From: Helicobacter didelphidarum
GTDB lineage: Bacteria > Campylobacterota > Campylobacteria > Campylobacterales > Helicobacteraceae
Assembly: GCF_003364195.1 (NCBI RefSeq)
Contig: NZ_NXLQ01000002.1
Coordinates: 1 to 64,000 of the forward strand
DNA: 64,000 nucleotides
Direction of reading: 5' to 3'
The notes beneath the pieces are model-generated. The model saw only the letters and a program-made list of their open reading frames with translations. It was not told the DNA's origin and ran no database searches. Position numbers and translations under genes: made by a program. Shown one piece after another: positions 45,259 to 55,827 of this stretch. The stretch's first letter is position 1, and every line of letters begins with the position of its first letter.

Positions 45259-46431
45259 TTGCTTTTTTTCTTTCCAGGCATGATAAATAATTTTTATAAA
45301 AATAGTAAAAAAGATTCCTTCAAATATTGCGGCAATGATTAATGAATAATATTGCGACTGATTGATGGCTTCAATTTTTAAACCAAGTGTCGCAATAGCA
45401 ACCAAAAAAGTCAGAGGCATACAATCACTAAGAGCAAATAAGCTTGTATTTTTTAGGCTTTTGAAATATGATCCAAAAGCTATACTTGCGGAAATTAAAC
45501 GCACCAAAAGCATAGCACAAGAAATATAGATTCCATGTAAAACAATATTAATATCATGCAAAATTTCTTGTAAATTGAGTGTAGAGCCAACATAAATAAA
45601 AAATAAAGGCACAAAAAATCCAAAGCCAATATCGTTAAGTTTATGCACCATACCGTATTTATACGCAAAAAAGGTTGCTACAACCATACCCGCTAAAAAT
45701 GCTCCTAAAACATCCTCTATGCCCATAAGTGTAGCTACCCCAATTAATACAAAAAATAGCATAAAACTAAAACGAATATCTTGATTATTGCTATCATCAT
45801 TGGGCATAAACCATAACTTAATCGTTGGCTTCCACCAAAAAATTACTTTACCTATTCGGAAAAGTAGGACAAATGCTAAGACAAAAATACCAAGTAAAAC
45901 CAAAGCTTTATAAAAGCTCCATGTATATTGACTTCCTTGTGCATACCCATTCTGGACAACAACAAGTGCGGTAATACTTACCAGCTCTCCTACAATGCCA
46001 ATTTTCAAAGCAATATTTAACCACTCCTGATTCTTCCCATAATCACGCAAAAGGGTAACAATCATTCCAAGACTCATAACGGGAAATACAGCAATATATA
46101 TCCATTCAAGATCGAATACTAAAACAAGCAACACGGCGAGTCCATAGAGACTAATAAAATACAATACCGCTTTTCTATAAAATACCTTACCTAATTTACT
46201 AAATCCTCTTAAATCTACTTCCATTCCCGCTAATAGCATAAGATATAAGAAACTTACATGGGCAACAACTTCTAAACTTGTTGTCCTCTGAAATAACCCT
46301 GAATAACATGCAATTGCACCCAATATAATTTCAATTACAGCAACAGGAATGCGTGTAATACGACTACAACTTGGTGCAATGACAATTAAGACTGCAACAA
46401 TACTAAAAGAAATTAAATCTGCATCATGCAT
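45253..46431 (-). CDS. Cation:proton antiporter (CPA2 family)
   Basis: A 392-residue protein with about twelve helices. The FVLIGVATLMGIEDVLGAFLAGMVVATFF segment (family GAFLAG motif, about residues 220-248) and LLLAGMEVDLRGF typify the CPA2/KefB-type Na+ or K+/H+ antiporter family. Helicobacter has such genes for cytoplasmic pH and potassium control. It lacks a C-terminal nucleotide-binding (RCK) domain, so it is a short form. It is convergent with hisD. Confidence 0.85.
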   Translation of the reverse strand: MHDADLISFSIVAVLIVIAPSCSRITRIPVAVIEIILGAIACYSGLFQRTTSLEVVAHVSFLYLMLLAGMEVDLRGFSKLGKVFYRKAVLYFISLYGLAVLLVLVFDLEWIYIAVFPVMSLGMIVTLLRDYGKNQEWLNIALKIGIVGELVSITALVVVQNGYAQGSQYTWSFYKALVLLGIFVLAFVLLFRIGKVIFWWKPTIKLWFMPNDDSNNQDIRFSFMLFFVLIGVATLMGIEDVLGAFLAGMVVATFFAYKYGMVHKLNDIGFGFFVPLFFIYVGSTLNLQEILHDINIVLHGIYISCAMLLVRLISASIAFGSYFKSLKNTSLFALSDCMPLTFLVAIATLGLKIEAINQSQYYSLIIAAIFEGIFFTIFIKIIYHAWKEKKQK

Positions 46432-46679
46432 ATTTTACCTTTATCTTAAAATCTAATTATAATACACTTGGAATTATTACAATATAAAATCTTTAAAAAA
46501 TTAATTTATTTTTTATATTCAATCATTTTTAAGAATAAGCTTGAGTAAAAATATCAAGAAATGTTGGTAAAAACCATCATTGCAACCTAAAAAAGAATGT
46601 TTTTGATTTGTGTTTCAAAAGATTCTAAATATATTAAATTCCATTAAGATTTATATCATCAATTCCTTTTTCATTGAAC

Positions 46680-47849
46680 TCATTCACGATATTTTATTGA
46701 AATACCTTTATGCAATCTTGCCAATCCATCATGCAGAGAGGATTCTGGACAAGCAATATTCATTCTAAAAAATGTTTTTGCATTTTTACCAAATGCTAAT
46801 CCACTTGAAAGATAAAGTCCTGTATCTTTACGTAATGTAGAACAAAAAATATCTGCATTATCTATAATCTTTGAGCAATCCACCCATAAAAGATAAGTTG
46901 CATTAGAAGGGATTAAGAAAAGTTCCTGTAAATGTGTTGTAAAGAAATCTTGAGCGATTGCTCGATTATTTGCAAGATATTTTAAAAGAGATTCTAGCCA
47001 CATTTCACCCATACTATATGCTAGAATGCTTGCTTTAATCCCAAAGACATTGGGATTATTTACATATTCAATTTTATAAACTCGTTCTATTTCATCGTGC
47101 AATTCTTTATTTGCAATCACAACAAAAGCTGTATGTAAATCAGCAATATTAAAAGTTTTGCTAGGAGAAAATGTGCTAATGCTATTTTGTGCACAGATTG
47201 TATCAATACTTGCAAATGGTGTGTAACGCTCATTATAGGTAACATCACAATGAATCTCATCTGCTATTACCAAAACATTATATTTTGCACATAAATGCCC
47301 AATCTTTTGCAATACTTCTTTTTCCCAAATTTTCCCAATTGGATTATGAGGATTGCAAAGAATCATAATTTTTGTTTTCGGATCACTTAGCTTTTGTTCC
47401 AAATCATCAAAATTAATGCTATATACACCATTTTCAAAGCATAATTCATTCACAATAACTTGTCTATTATTCTCTTCTATACAACGATAAAAAACATGAT
47501 ATACTGGTGATTGGATAAGAATCTTATCTCCAATATCACTTTTTGTGCGAAGAATTGCACCAATAGCTGGCACAACGCCTGTGGCATAAAGTATCCATTC
47601 TTTCTGCATACAAAAATTATAACGTTTTTTCCACCAATCAATAATGCTTGTATAATATTCCTCTGGAATCACACTATATCCAAAGATTCCATGTTGAAGA
47701 ACTTCTTGTAATCCACTATGAATTTCTGGTGCTATTTTGAAATCCATATCCGCAACCCACATAGGCAATTCATTCTCACTAACATGCCATTTTAGCGAAT
47801 ATGAATCTCTGCGATTAATATAAGTGGAAAAATCATATTGCATATCCAA
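46680..47849 (-). CDS. MalY/PatB-type PLP aminotransferase or beta C-S lyase
   Basis: A 389-residue fold-type I PLP enzyme. The sequence MWVADMDFKIAPEI near the start, ILCNPHNPIGKIW, ADEIHCDV (PLP Asp) and STFSPSKTFNIADL with the PLP Lys match the MalY/PatB family, which cleaves cystathionine or cysteine and may act in methionine synthesis or sulfur recycling. An aminotransferase role is an alternative. It appears monocistronic. Confidence 0.85.
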   Translation of the reverse strand: MDMQYDFSTYINRRDSYSLKWHVSENELPMWVADMDFKIAPEIHSGLQEVLQHGIFGYSVIPEEYYTSIIDWWKKRYNFCMQKEWILYATGVVPAIGAILRTKSDIGDKILIQSPVYHVFYRCIEENNRQVIVNELCFENGVYSINFDDLEQKLSDPKTKIMILCNPHNPIGKIWEKEVLQKIGHLCAKYNVLVIADEIHCDVTYNERYTPFASIDTICAQNSISTFSPSKTFNIADLHTAFVVIANKELHDEIERVYKIEYVNNPNVFGIKASILAYSMGEMWLESLLKYLANNRAIAQDFFTTHLQELFLIPSNATYLLWVDCSKIIDNADIFCSTLRKDTGLYLSSGLAFGKNAKTFFRMNIACPESSLHDGLARLHKGISIKYRE

Positions 47850-48016
47850 TCCTTTCTACAATCTATAAAATATTTCTAATTCTACGACATATTTTATAGA
47901 ATTTTTATAGATTCTTGATTAAAAATTAAAATTTTATGCTATCAGAAATAAATAGTAATATAAATTCTTTTTATAGGATTTCTCTTTATTTGATAAAAAA
48001 GATTGTGAATAAAATT

Positions 48017-49171
48017 TTAATGTTTTAAAAACTGAATCAGCTTTTCTGTATCAAGTGTGATAGTTAGCATCTGTTGATTAGAAAAGAGATTCTGTGTTGC
48101 ATGAAAAATAATGCTAAATCGTGCTTTCAAATACACATTCTTATATTCCCAATACAACTCTGTGCGATTATAAAGATTTGATTGATAAAATGGCAAACCC
48201 CAATACAGATTCTCGCCATATTCATTAAAATATTTCATTTGTCTCTGACCATAATATAAGCTATTAAAAATGCCAAATCCTTTAAATTGTGCTTGTATAT
48301 CAAATTGCCCACCAAGACTATGCGAGAATGGATCTACCCCTGTGGATTCTCTTCGTTTTCTCTCCACACTAGCAAGAATACCAAGTCTTAGATTCATTGC
48401 ATCCATATAGGGCATCAGGGTTTGAAAATCTCCGCCTATAAAGACATTATAATAGAATCTATCAAGTAAAAATACATCGAGATTAGTAGCATTAGGATTT
48501 AAAATTTCTGGATTTTTTGTATGAAAAAGTAAGGCGGAACCACCAAGAAAAAATTTTTCACCAAAAAAATCTTTTCGTAAAAATGTTTGGACTAGAAACT
48601 CATCAATACGTTTTTGTAGATTCCCACCATACCAATCAAGCAAAAATTCTGCCTTAAAGCCCTGTTCCTTTGAATCATACTGGAAAAGCATACCGTTCAT
48701 AACAGGATTAAAAAATTTAAAGTCTTGGCGATAATACAATGCGGGATATTTACCGAGCCAATATTTTCGTGGCAAGATTCCAAAATATCCCTTAAAATTT
48801 TTATAACTTGTATCATAATAAAGAGTAATTCCCATACGATTATCTTTTGGATTAGGAAATTTCTCTCCCATATTTGCTAAGAAATATCCCCCTACACGCA
48901 CTTTATGCCCATAAAAACTCGCACCAATTTCTGGAAATACTCCGGCAGTAAGAAGAGTTCTTGTAGCCCAATATAACGCCGAATCTTCAAGGTTATCAGC
49001 AAAAAAATCAAAATCAAAACCATAAATAAACTTGATTTGTTCATCCTTTGTTTGTTGTATCTTTGTGATTTCTTGTATAGAATCTACTTGTTGTAGCGAT
49101 TGTGCCTCATGGGAATTTATGGCATAAATATATCCACAAATTATCCAACATAATAAAAAAACTCTCTTCAT
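48017..49171 (-). CDS. Predicted outer-membrane protein
   Basis: A 384-residue protein with a cleavable signal (first 18 residues, MKRVFLLCWIICGYIYA), then many short aromatic-rich amphipathic strands (YGFDFDFFADN, RVGGYFLANMG, YYGQRQMKYF, NRTELYWEYKNVYLKA) typical of a beta-barrel. The C-terminus (FLKH) lacks the usual terminal Phe, so barrel assembly would be atypical. I do not recognise a named family or substrate. Confidence 0.55.
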   Translation of the reverse strand: MKRVFLLCWIICGYIYAINSHEAQSLQQVDSIQEITKIQQTKDEQIKFIYGFDFDFFADNLEDSALYWATRTLLTAGVFPEIGASFYGHKVRVGGYFLANMGEKFPNPKDNRMGITLYYDTSYKNFKGYFGILPRKYWLGKYPALYYRQDFKFFNPVMNGMLFQYDSKEQGFKAEFLLDWYGGNLQKRIDEFLVQTFLRKDFFGEKFFLGGSALLFHTKNPEILNPNATNLDVFLLDRFYYNVFIGGDFQTLMPYMDAMNLRLGILASVERKRRESTGVDPFSHSLGGQFDIQAQFKGFGIFNSLYYGQRQMKYFNEYGENLYWGLPFYQSNLYNRTELYWEYKNVYLKARFSIIFHATQNLFSNQQMLTITLDTEKLIQFLKH

Positions 49172-49462
49172 AATTTTGCCTTGATAATATTTATAGTATT
49201 AACAATAAATGGTATATCTCATTATTTAAGTAAGAATAAAAATTTCTTAATTGTAGCAAGAATTTTTGCAAATTTTTGGAGAAAGTATCAAAATAAGATT
49301 CTACTTTTTTGATTATGAAAATTTTATTCCTTTCACTCGAAAGAATTCATATCTCTTTTTTACTACATTGTAAAATATCTTTCCAAAACTATCATATGAA
49401 TTATAGAAATGTATTTTTTATAGAATCTTGCAATAAAGAATATAAGTTATACTGAATATTTT
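49172..49462. other. Intergenic region upstream of murG
   Basis: About 290 bases left of the murG promoter. It is AT-rich, contains several AGAATC-type words, and shows no ORF, RNA or strong hairpin. Confidence 0.4.
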
Positions 49463-49471
49463 TGCTATAAT
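49463..49471 (+). promoter_or_regulatory. Extended -10 promoter upstream of murG
   Basis: TGC followed by a perfect TATAAT. It is 128 bases upstream of the ATG, so the 5' leader would be unusually long. Confidence 0.5.
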
Positions 49472-49599
49472 TCTAGCTTCCATACAACCAAAATACTATC
49501 TAATATCAATAAAAATTATAAGATTCTAGTAACCATTTTTAGGGTTATTTCTCTCATTACAATCCTTATAAATACAGAATCTTACAATAAAGGAACAAT

Positions 49600-50829
49600 A
49601 TGGTTATTGCAATCACTGGCGGAGGCACAGGAGGACATTTATCAATAGCAAAAGCATTTGGACAAGAATGTAAAAAAATGGGAATCCACACACTTTACAT
49701 CGGTGGCACAACAGGACAAGACAAACAATGGTTTGAAAACGACACACAAACATTTGATGACATTATTTTTTTAGAATCTACTCCCGTTGTTAATAAAAAA
49801 TTTATAAAAAAATTTAGTGCATTTTTTCAGAATATTAAAGAATCTTTTAAAGCACGAAAGAAAATGAAAGCACTAGGAGTGCAAGCATGTATTAGTGTTG
49901 GTGGTTTTAGTGCAGCAACAGGTGGATTTGGTGCGATTTTTGGTGGCATACCACTTTTTATTCATGAACAAAACGCATGTATGGGCTCACTTAATATGCT
50001 CTTAAAACCTCTTGCAAAAGCATTCTTTTCAGGTTTTGAGTTTCGCAATGCACACATCATGCCCTACCCTACCAATGAAATATTTTTTGAAAAACAACGC
50101 ATACGAAAAAAACTACGATACATTCTTTTTCTAGGTGGATCACAAGGTGCAAAGGCAATCAATGAATTTGCATTAAAAATTGCCCCAATCTTACGAGAAA
50201 ATAATATTATAATTTTACACCAAACAGGGAGGCTTGATTATGAAAATACTACTATGCAATATAAGAACATGGGATTTGAAATCACCGAAAAATTAGAAGA
50301 TATAACCATACAGCAAAATTTACACAGCGAATCATGCCTCGATAAAGATTCTTATAAAATCTTAGTATTTGCCTTTAGTAAAGATATGCCAAATATTATG
50401 CAAACAGCAGATTTTTGCATTAGCCGATCTGGCGCTTCAAGTCTATGGGAAGGGGCGAGCAATGGTTTACCAACACTTTTTATCCCATACCCTTTTGCTA
50501 CCAAAAATCACCAGTATTTTAATGCTAAGATTCTAAGCGATAAAGATTATGCACTGCTTTACACACAAAAAGAAATCGAGGAATACCAGCCACTTCCTTC
50601 ACATCGCTATTCTAGATATAATATTCCCAAAGACACAACACAGCAAGATTTAGAATACAACAATATATATATGTCAAATGACAACCAAAAAAGAGAAAGT
50701 GATGATATTTTGGAGAGAATCTTTACACTCAATCTCACACAAATTTCTCAAGAATTAATCCAATATACACAAAAAAATGGTGCAAAAATGATACTTGATA
50801 AAATCATTACCATCTGTGAAAAGAAATGA
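49600..50829 (+). CDS. murG: MurG, UDP-GlcNAc:lipid I transferase, with insertions
   Basis: MurG adds GlcNAc to lipid I to make lipid II on the inner face of the membrane. The N-terminal GGGTGGHLSIA loop (residues 7-17), LGGSQGAKAIN, and the RSGASSLWEGASNGLPTLFIPYPFATKNHQ segment are diagnostic. At 409 residues it is about 55 longer than usual; extra polar segments lie near residues 225-255 and 330-375. The conserved motifs are intact, so it should be active. Confidence 0.93.
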   Translation: MVIAITGGGTGGHLSIAKAFGQECKKMGIHTLYIGGTTGQDKQWFENDTQTFDDIIFLESTPVVNKKFIKKFSAFFQNIKESFKARKKMKALGVQACISVGGFSAATGGFGAIFGGIPLFIHEQNACMGSLNMLLKPLAKAFFSGFEFRNAHIMPYPTNEIFFEKQRIRKKLRYILFLGGSQGAKAINEFALKIAPILRENNIIILHQTGRLDYENTTMQYKNMGFEITEKLEDITIQQNLHSESCLDKDSYKILVFAFSKDMPNIMQTADFCISRSGASSLWEGASNGLPTLFIPYPFATKNHQYFNAKILSDKDYALLYTQKEIEEYQPLPSHRYSRYNIPKDTTQQDLEYNNIYMSNDNQKRESDDILERIFTLNLTQISQELIQYTQKNGAKMILDKIITICEKK

Positions 50830-51299
50830 TATATCTTGTTATATGACTTCAAACCACCCTCACAAATCAGTCTCTTTTTCACTCAATATAATCTTATGCA
50901 AATACTTTTTATTTTTATAGCATAACCATAATTGAGTTTATTTTTGATTACAAGAGAGCAACATACATAAAAGACATATTGAATTGCAAAAATGCGAACT
51001 TTGAACGTTAATAGGAATCTCAATGCTGATATTATATTGGTTAAAAAATGATTTTTATAAGTATTTGTCTTGAAAGAATTTCTATAAAACAAAGATACTT
51101 TATCATAATGAAATAGTAAGTATAAATGTAATATTTTATTAAAAAGTAATTTCAATAAAATTGAGAATAAAGAGTAGAATATGCAAACAACTCTCAAAGC
51201 ATTCGCATATCTTAGTTAGGCTACAATCCTGTAACCTAGCAATGAAAATTTCGTTTTCTTGAATGATAAATTCTATTTAATATATCATCAAAAAACTAA
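50830..51299. other. Intergenic region with no supported gene
   Basis: About 470 bases between the convergent murG and a small lipoprotein gene. A minus-strand frame of about 100 codons exists but looks like chance: it has no ribosome-binding site and unlikely composition. No RNA or terminator was evident. Confidence 0.4.
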
Positions 51300-51587
51300 C
51301 TATTTCCCACGCACTTCCACCGTTTTGCTTGAATAAATCAAGATATTAAAGTATTTATAATCAACTGATTGAATCTGTGAAAGCTTCCCATTTTCTGCTG
51401 CTTTTCCAATTGTGCATTTCCCAAATGGGATAAAAAATATTGAACGACAAGCTGCTTTTCCAATTTTTGCTTCCTCTGGCTTTACATCAACGCTACTAAT
51501 AAGACCAGGACCATAAGAACACCCAGCCATAAATGCCAATGAAGCAACGCTGACACCAACCAACAATACTTTCTTAAGAATATTCAT
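51300..51587 (-). CDS. TRL-like family lipoprotein
   Basis: A 95-residue lipoprotein with leader ending MAGC (cysteine residue 23). The mature part KIGKAACRSIFFIPFGKCTIGKAAENGKL, with two cysteines and glycine-lysine repeats, matches the TRL-like family (named for tRNA-associated loci), of unknown function. These small lipoproteins are common in epsilonproteobacteria and other bacteria. AAGGAG precedes the start. Confidence 0.72.
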   Translation of the reverse strand: MNILKKVLLVGVSVASLAFMAGCSYGPGLISSVDVKPEEAKIGKAACRSIFFIPFGKCTIGKAAENGKLSQIQSVDYKYFNILIYSSKTVEVRGK

Positions 51588-52240
51588 TCTTGCTCCTTAA
51601 TTAATAATTATGCAAATAATTGCACGGAAATTTTACCAAAAAAAAAAAAAAACAAGTCAAGGTATTTTATCTTTTTTAGACTAAATTATCTATCAGTAAT
51701 AGTTATTAATGAAGCAATATTTTTTATGTATCTCTATGTATCTTATTAGATTCAATAAAAAGTAATTACAATAAAACGATGCCAAGGAGTCTCTTTTGGA
51801 TATATGAAAATCCTCTTTATTAATATACAAATATATAATTTTAAAAAACTTTTCTAATTTTTCTCAATGTTTGTAAATTCTTAGCTTAAAAGAATAATCC
51901 GGCATATTAAGACAATTAACAATCAAAGTTTCTAAAAGATTCCGTTCTGATTTACAGAGTGTCATTGAAGTTTTGCTAAAATTATTCTTATCTTTTAATC
52001 TTTCATCAACACTATGAGAAATAAAATACACTGCTTGAAATAATTAAGAGAATCTTCATTTAATATGGAGTCTCTTGTTTTATTCGGATTTCGCAATGAA
52101 CATTTGTATTGAGAAAAAAGCTTTAGGGAAATTTCATAGACTTGGCAATAGATGAAGCATTAAGAGATTAGAATTCCAAATTTTTAAATCCTTATGATAT
52201 GTTGTTATCAATATAAAAAATTACACAAGCAGGAATTATC
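51588..52240. other. Intergenic region with poly-A tract
   Basis: About 650 bases between divergent genes. It contains a run of 15 A at 51638-51652 close to the lipoprotein promoter region, which might vary in length and affect expression. I found no ORF, tRNA or long repeat in the rest. Confidence 0.4.
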
Positions 52241-53089
52241 TTGAGATTCACTACGATTATTTGTTCATATCTTTTTTTTGCACTTTTAACATTCAATGCT
52301 TTTGCACTTTTAAGTTCAGAGTTCTTCCCTCTTTTCTCGCAAGTTTTTATGTTGCTTACACAAGATGGGCGAATATATAATGTATTTTCGCTGATTCTAC
52401 TAGGACTTGCTATCTTTATGGTATTAATCAATCCAATTAAAATCTATAGGAGCAAAAATATATTTGGGAAAACCGCACCTTTTGTAGTTTCACTTTTTGG
52501 TATCATAACTCTAAGTATTTTAATTATCTTATTTTATTGGATATTCAATAAATTCAATCAAGATCTTCCTCTTTTTTCAAAAACAGATCAAAGCATAATA
52601 ATGCTCACACATGAAAACTACTATCTTTCTATTGAATTTTTTATTACATTACTATGTTGGATATTCTTTGTTTTTATTCCATTACTTTACAGAATATTAT
52701 CATTAAATTTTAATATTGACAATCGCCTAGCAAAATCTCTCTTTATCCTTGAACCTAGCCTTACTACAATCATTATAACAATGAGTGCAACCGCATTTCA
52801 TCCATATTTTTCTGATTTACCAAGCCGTCCTTTTAACTTTTTACTTTTCTATACATCATGTGGATTATTAATTTATCTTTTACTGAAACGAGAGAATAAA
52901 TTAGGATTCTATGAATACGCAAATATGATATTTTTATCATTCATTATTCTCTGTTACATATTGTGTAGTGAGAGTATATTACGAGGTATTTTTTTTAATG
53001 CACAAATCACACTTTATATGCTTGCTCTTTTATCATGGTGTAGTGAATGGATGCAAAATAAAGATGAGTTGCAAAATAAAATTATTTAG
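52241..53089 (+). CDS. Hypothetical multi-pass membrane protein
   Basis: A 282-residue protein with about eight hydrophobic helices and a TTG start at 52241 (AGGA seven bases upstream). Aromatic-rich helices and a short charged tail are visible; I recognise no transporter or enzyme motif. A small Sel1-like protein gene begins 49 bases downstream on the same strand and may be cotranscribed. Confidence 0.55.
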   Translation: MRFTTIICSYLFFALLTFNAFALLSSEFFPLFSQVFMLLTQDGRIYNVFSLILLGLAIFMVLINPIKIYRSKNIFGKTAPFVVSLFGIITLSILIILFYWIFNKFNQDLPLFSKTDQSIIMLTHENYYLSIEFFITLLCWIFFVFIPLLYRILSLNFNIDNRLAKSLFILEPSLTTIIITMSATAFHPYFSDLPSRPFNFLLFYTSCGLLIYLLLKRENKLGFYEYANMIFLSFIILCYILCSESILRGIFFNAQITLYMLALLSWCSEWMQNKDELQNKII

Positions 53090-53138
53090 CTATAATATTA
53101 GGAATTTACAAATCTTATTTCTTAGCAAGGGAGAAGTT

Positions 53139-53489
53139 ATGAAAAAGAGTTTTGTCATAATATTATTATGTTGCATCTTTCAAATTCTTTATGCAAAACA
53201 AGAAATCTATGAGGATCTTATAGGTTATGTTTATCGACATGCAAATCCTGAACTAGCACGCGAATACTATGCAAATGCAACAACACAATGGGAATATAAT
53301 CAACCAGAAGCAGCTGTGCAACGTTATAAAATGTCATGCGATCTTGGATTGGGAACTGCATGTGCAAAGTTAGCCGATATTTATGAAAATGGATTAAAAG
53401 GGATTCCGACTAATGTCAAATATGCTGAAACTTTTTCGGCACTCGCATGTGCGTTGGGTGATTTACCTTCATGTGAAAAACTGAAATAA
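53139..53489 (+). CDS. Small secreted Sel1-repeat protein
   Basis: A 116-residue protein with a signal peptide (first 18 residues, ending LYA) and Sel1-like helical units: YKMSCDLGLGTACAKLADIYENG (with paired cysteines) and FSALACALGDLPSCEKL. These resemble the Helicobacter cysteine-rich (Hcp) proteins, which hold disulfide-linked Sel1 repeats. It has one full and one partial unit, far shorter than typical Hcp proteins. AAGGGAG precedes the start. Confidence 0.7.
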   Translation: MKKSFVIILLCCIFQILYAKQEIYEDLIGYVYRHANPELAREYYANATTQWEYNQPEAAVQRYKMSCDLGLGTACAKLADIYENGLKGIPTNVKYAETFSALACALGDLPSCEKLK

Positions 53490-53592
53490 CTAAAAGTTCT
53501 GTTTTATTAAAAAATACCTCATAAATTACTTAATATTTTTTGAGGCAATATCACACAAAAAATAATTGTTCCATAAATTATTATCTATGATT

Positions 53593-54255
53593 TTATGTTT
53601 TTAATCGTTTTTCTAAGTAATTTCCTAAATATGCAAATGGATAACATAAGCAAAAATAAATAACTAAAATCCCACCATATACAATAAAACTTATATTGTG
53701 ATCATTTTTGCCAAAGACTTCTATAAGCTGATGTCCAACTTTAAGCAACTCCACAACACCAATAAGTGATAACAATGAGGTTGTTTTAATAATTCTACCA
53801 AAAAGATTAACTGCCGAAGGAATGAGAGCTTTAAGAGCTTGTGGTAAGATTACAAATATCTCAATTTGGAATGCGTTAAAACCAAGTGCTAAAGCAGATT
53901 CTCTTTGATGTTTTGGGATACTTAAAATGCTTGCACGAACAAGATCACCCATTTCAGCGGTCCCCCACATACTAAAGACAATAATTGCACTCATAAAAGC
54001 GTTTATATGAATATTAAATGTGCTTGGAATACCATAAAATATAATAAAAAGCCACGCAATCAGAGGAATCACACGCACAATTTCAAGGAACAATTTACAA
54101 ATTACATATAATAGTATATTTTTGACAATCATTACTCGCCCCATAATCAATCCGCAAAAAGTTGCAATAAAAATACTTAAAAATGCAACAAAAAGAAGAA
54201 CAAACACACCATCAAAAATACGAGAAATTGTTGTAAAATTTAATAGCTCTATCAT
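53593..54255 (-). CDS. Amino-acid ABC transporter permease
   Basis: A 220-residue HisM/GlnP-type permease with about five helices, the segment LFLEIVRVIPLIAWLFIIFYG and the cytoplasmic loop ALALGFNAFQIEIFVILPQALKALIPS (EAA motif). I use the ATG at 54255 because the upstream in-frame ATGs lie in unlikely coding sequence. No solute-binding protein or ATPase gene is adjacent, so its partners must be elsewhere. Confidence 0.8.
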   Translation of the reverse strand: MIELLNFTTISRIFDGVFVLLFVAFLSIFIATFCGLIMGRVMIVKNILLYVICKLFLEIVRVIPLIAWLFIIFYGIPSTFNIHINAFMSAIIVFSMWGTAEMGDLVRASILSIPKHQRESALALGFNAFQIEIFVILPQALKALIPSAVNLFGRIIKTTSLLSLIGVVELLKVGHQLIEVFGKNDHNISFIVYGGILVIYFCLCYPFAYLGNYLEKRLKT

Positions 54256-54527
54256 ATTAAACCTGATTTGATATAAATTTCTATTCATATTATAACAATG
54301 TTTCTCATGAGAATAGAATAACAAAAGAGATTCCAAGAAGAAAATTCTCTAAGATAATGAATATATAAAATTAAGTTACATACCAAACTATTTAATATAG
54401 GGAATATGATATTATTTGAAATGAAAATGAAAAAACCAAAATTAACTTTGAGATTTCACTAAGAGATAAAATAAAGAGAAAAAGAGAGTAAAACATATTG
54501 ATAGTTTCCTAGATTTTTGATAAGTTT

Positions 54528-54536
54528 TGCTATTAT
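54528..54536 (+). promoter_or_regulatory. Possible extended -10 promoter
   Basis: TGC followed by TATTAT, 34 bases upstream of the ABC-2 permease ATG. Confidence 0.35.
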
Positions 54537-54570
54537 ATAAAGTATTCTATTTGGAAGAGAAAGAGGAAAA

Positions 54571-55707
54571 ATGAATATCACTTCACTAGATTGTCTTTTG
54601 CAATCTTGCAAGAAAATAATAAAACAACATATATTTTTTTGTATTATTTGGGGGATTTTACCTTTTTGCATGGGTTTCTTAGCTTATAGTATTTTTTTTC
54701 ATAGTATTCCTACAAATCTACCAATTGGTATCGTCGATAATGATAAAACTACACTGAGCAATAACCTTGTATTTAACATAGAATCTTCTCCAGCACTCTC
54801 TATTTCTCAATATTATACTTCACTTCATGAAGCAAAACTTGATTTAAATGATGGAAAAATTTATGGTGTTGCTGTAATTCCGCATAATTTTCAAGCGAAT
54901 ATACGAAAAGGTATTGGGGCAGATATTGGAGTATATTATAATGCACAATTTGTGCTAATTGGTAAGGCAATAAATAGTGCTTTTTTACAAGTTTTAGCAG
55001 TATTTAATGCTATAAGTGATGTTGGTAAAAATCTTGCAAAAGATGCAAATATAAATATTGCAAAGGCAAAAGCAATGCCTATTCTACCTAAGATTCAAGC
55101 ACTTTTCAACCCACAAAATGATTACGCACAATTTCTTTTGACTATCATTTTACCTTGTATGTGGCAAATTCTTGTTGCACTTGGTATGCTCAATCTCATC
55201 AATACGACCCCCAAAAGTCTTAAAGAATTACTTTTAAAATTCTTTTTCAATGTTGGGATTGCTGTTGTATGGGGTAGTATTATGTTGGCTGTTTTTGGTA
55301 CTCTTGGCTATCCACATGAAGGAAGTATGGGGATTGTTTTACTAGGAATGTTTGTTTTTGCTGGAGCAATGTCCGGGCTTGTAATATGTTTCCAATCAAT
55401 CTTTCAACATTCAAGTAAATCAATTAGCATAATAGCTGCTTATAGTGCACCATCTCTTGCATTTGCTGGGATTACTTATCCACAAAATAGTATGGAAGTT
55501 TTTGCATCATTCTGGAGTCAAATTCTTCCCATTTCATATTTTATGAAATTGTATTTACAGCAGGCAAATTATGGTTTAGATGTATCATATAGCTTAGGAA
55601 TTATTGTGCAAATGTTGCCATTTTGGCTTTTTTTATTGCTTGGATTAGTTATTTATTCTCTAAGAATCTCCTCCTTTCAACACCATAAAGCATTCATAGA
55701 TAATTGA
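54571..55707 (+). CDS. ABC-2 type permease (YhgE/YbhR-like)
   Basis: A 378-residue protein with an N-terminal helix (about residues 22-44), a periplasmic domain with NLPIGIVDNDKTTLSNNLV and GKIYGVAVIPHNFQANIRKG, and about five C-terminal helices of the ABC-2 membrane family. Homologues export drugs or envelope components with an ATPase partner and often a periplasmic adaptor; neither is adjacent here. The substrate is unknown. Confidence 0.8.
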   Translation: MNITSLDCLLQSCKKIIKQHIFFCIIWGILPFCMGFLAYSIFFHSIPTNLPIGIVDNDKTTLSNNLVFNIESSPALSISQYYTSLHEAKLDLNDGKIYGVAVIPHNFQANIRKGIGADIGVYYNAQFVLIGKAINSAFLQVLAVFNAISDVGKNLAKDANINIAKAKAMPILPKIQALFNPQNDYAQFLLTIILPCMWQILVALGMLNLINTTPKSLKELLLKFFFNVGIAVVWGSIMLAVFGTLGYPHEGSMGIVLLGMFVFAGAMSGLVICFQSIFQHSSKSISIIAAYSAPSLAFAGITYPQNSMEVFASFWSQILPISYFMKLYLQQANYGLDVSYSLGIIVQMLPFWLFLLLGLVIYSLRISSFQHHKAFIDN

Positions 55708-55827
55708 CTAAAAATATTTTTTATGGTAATATTCCAAAAATAAAAAATAAGATTTTTACTTATAAATTTAGATTCTTGATACTACAATCAGAGACTAAAA
55801 CATATATCCATATTGGCAAGGTTATCG

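Noticed and set aside
50883-51197. About 100-codon frame between murG and the TRL-like gene
   Set aside because: No ribosome-binding site, poor codon composition, AT-rich chance frame.
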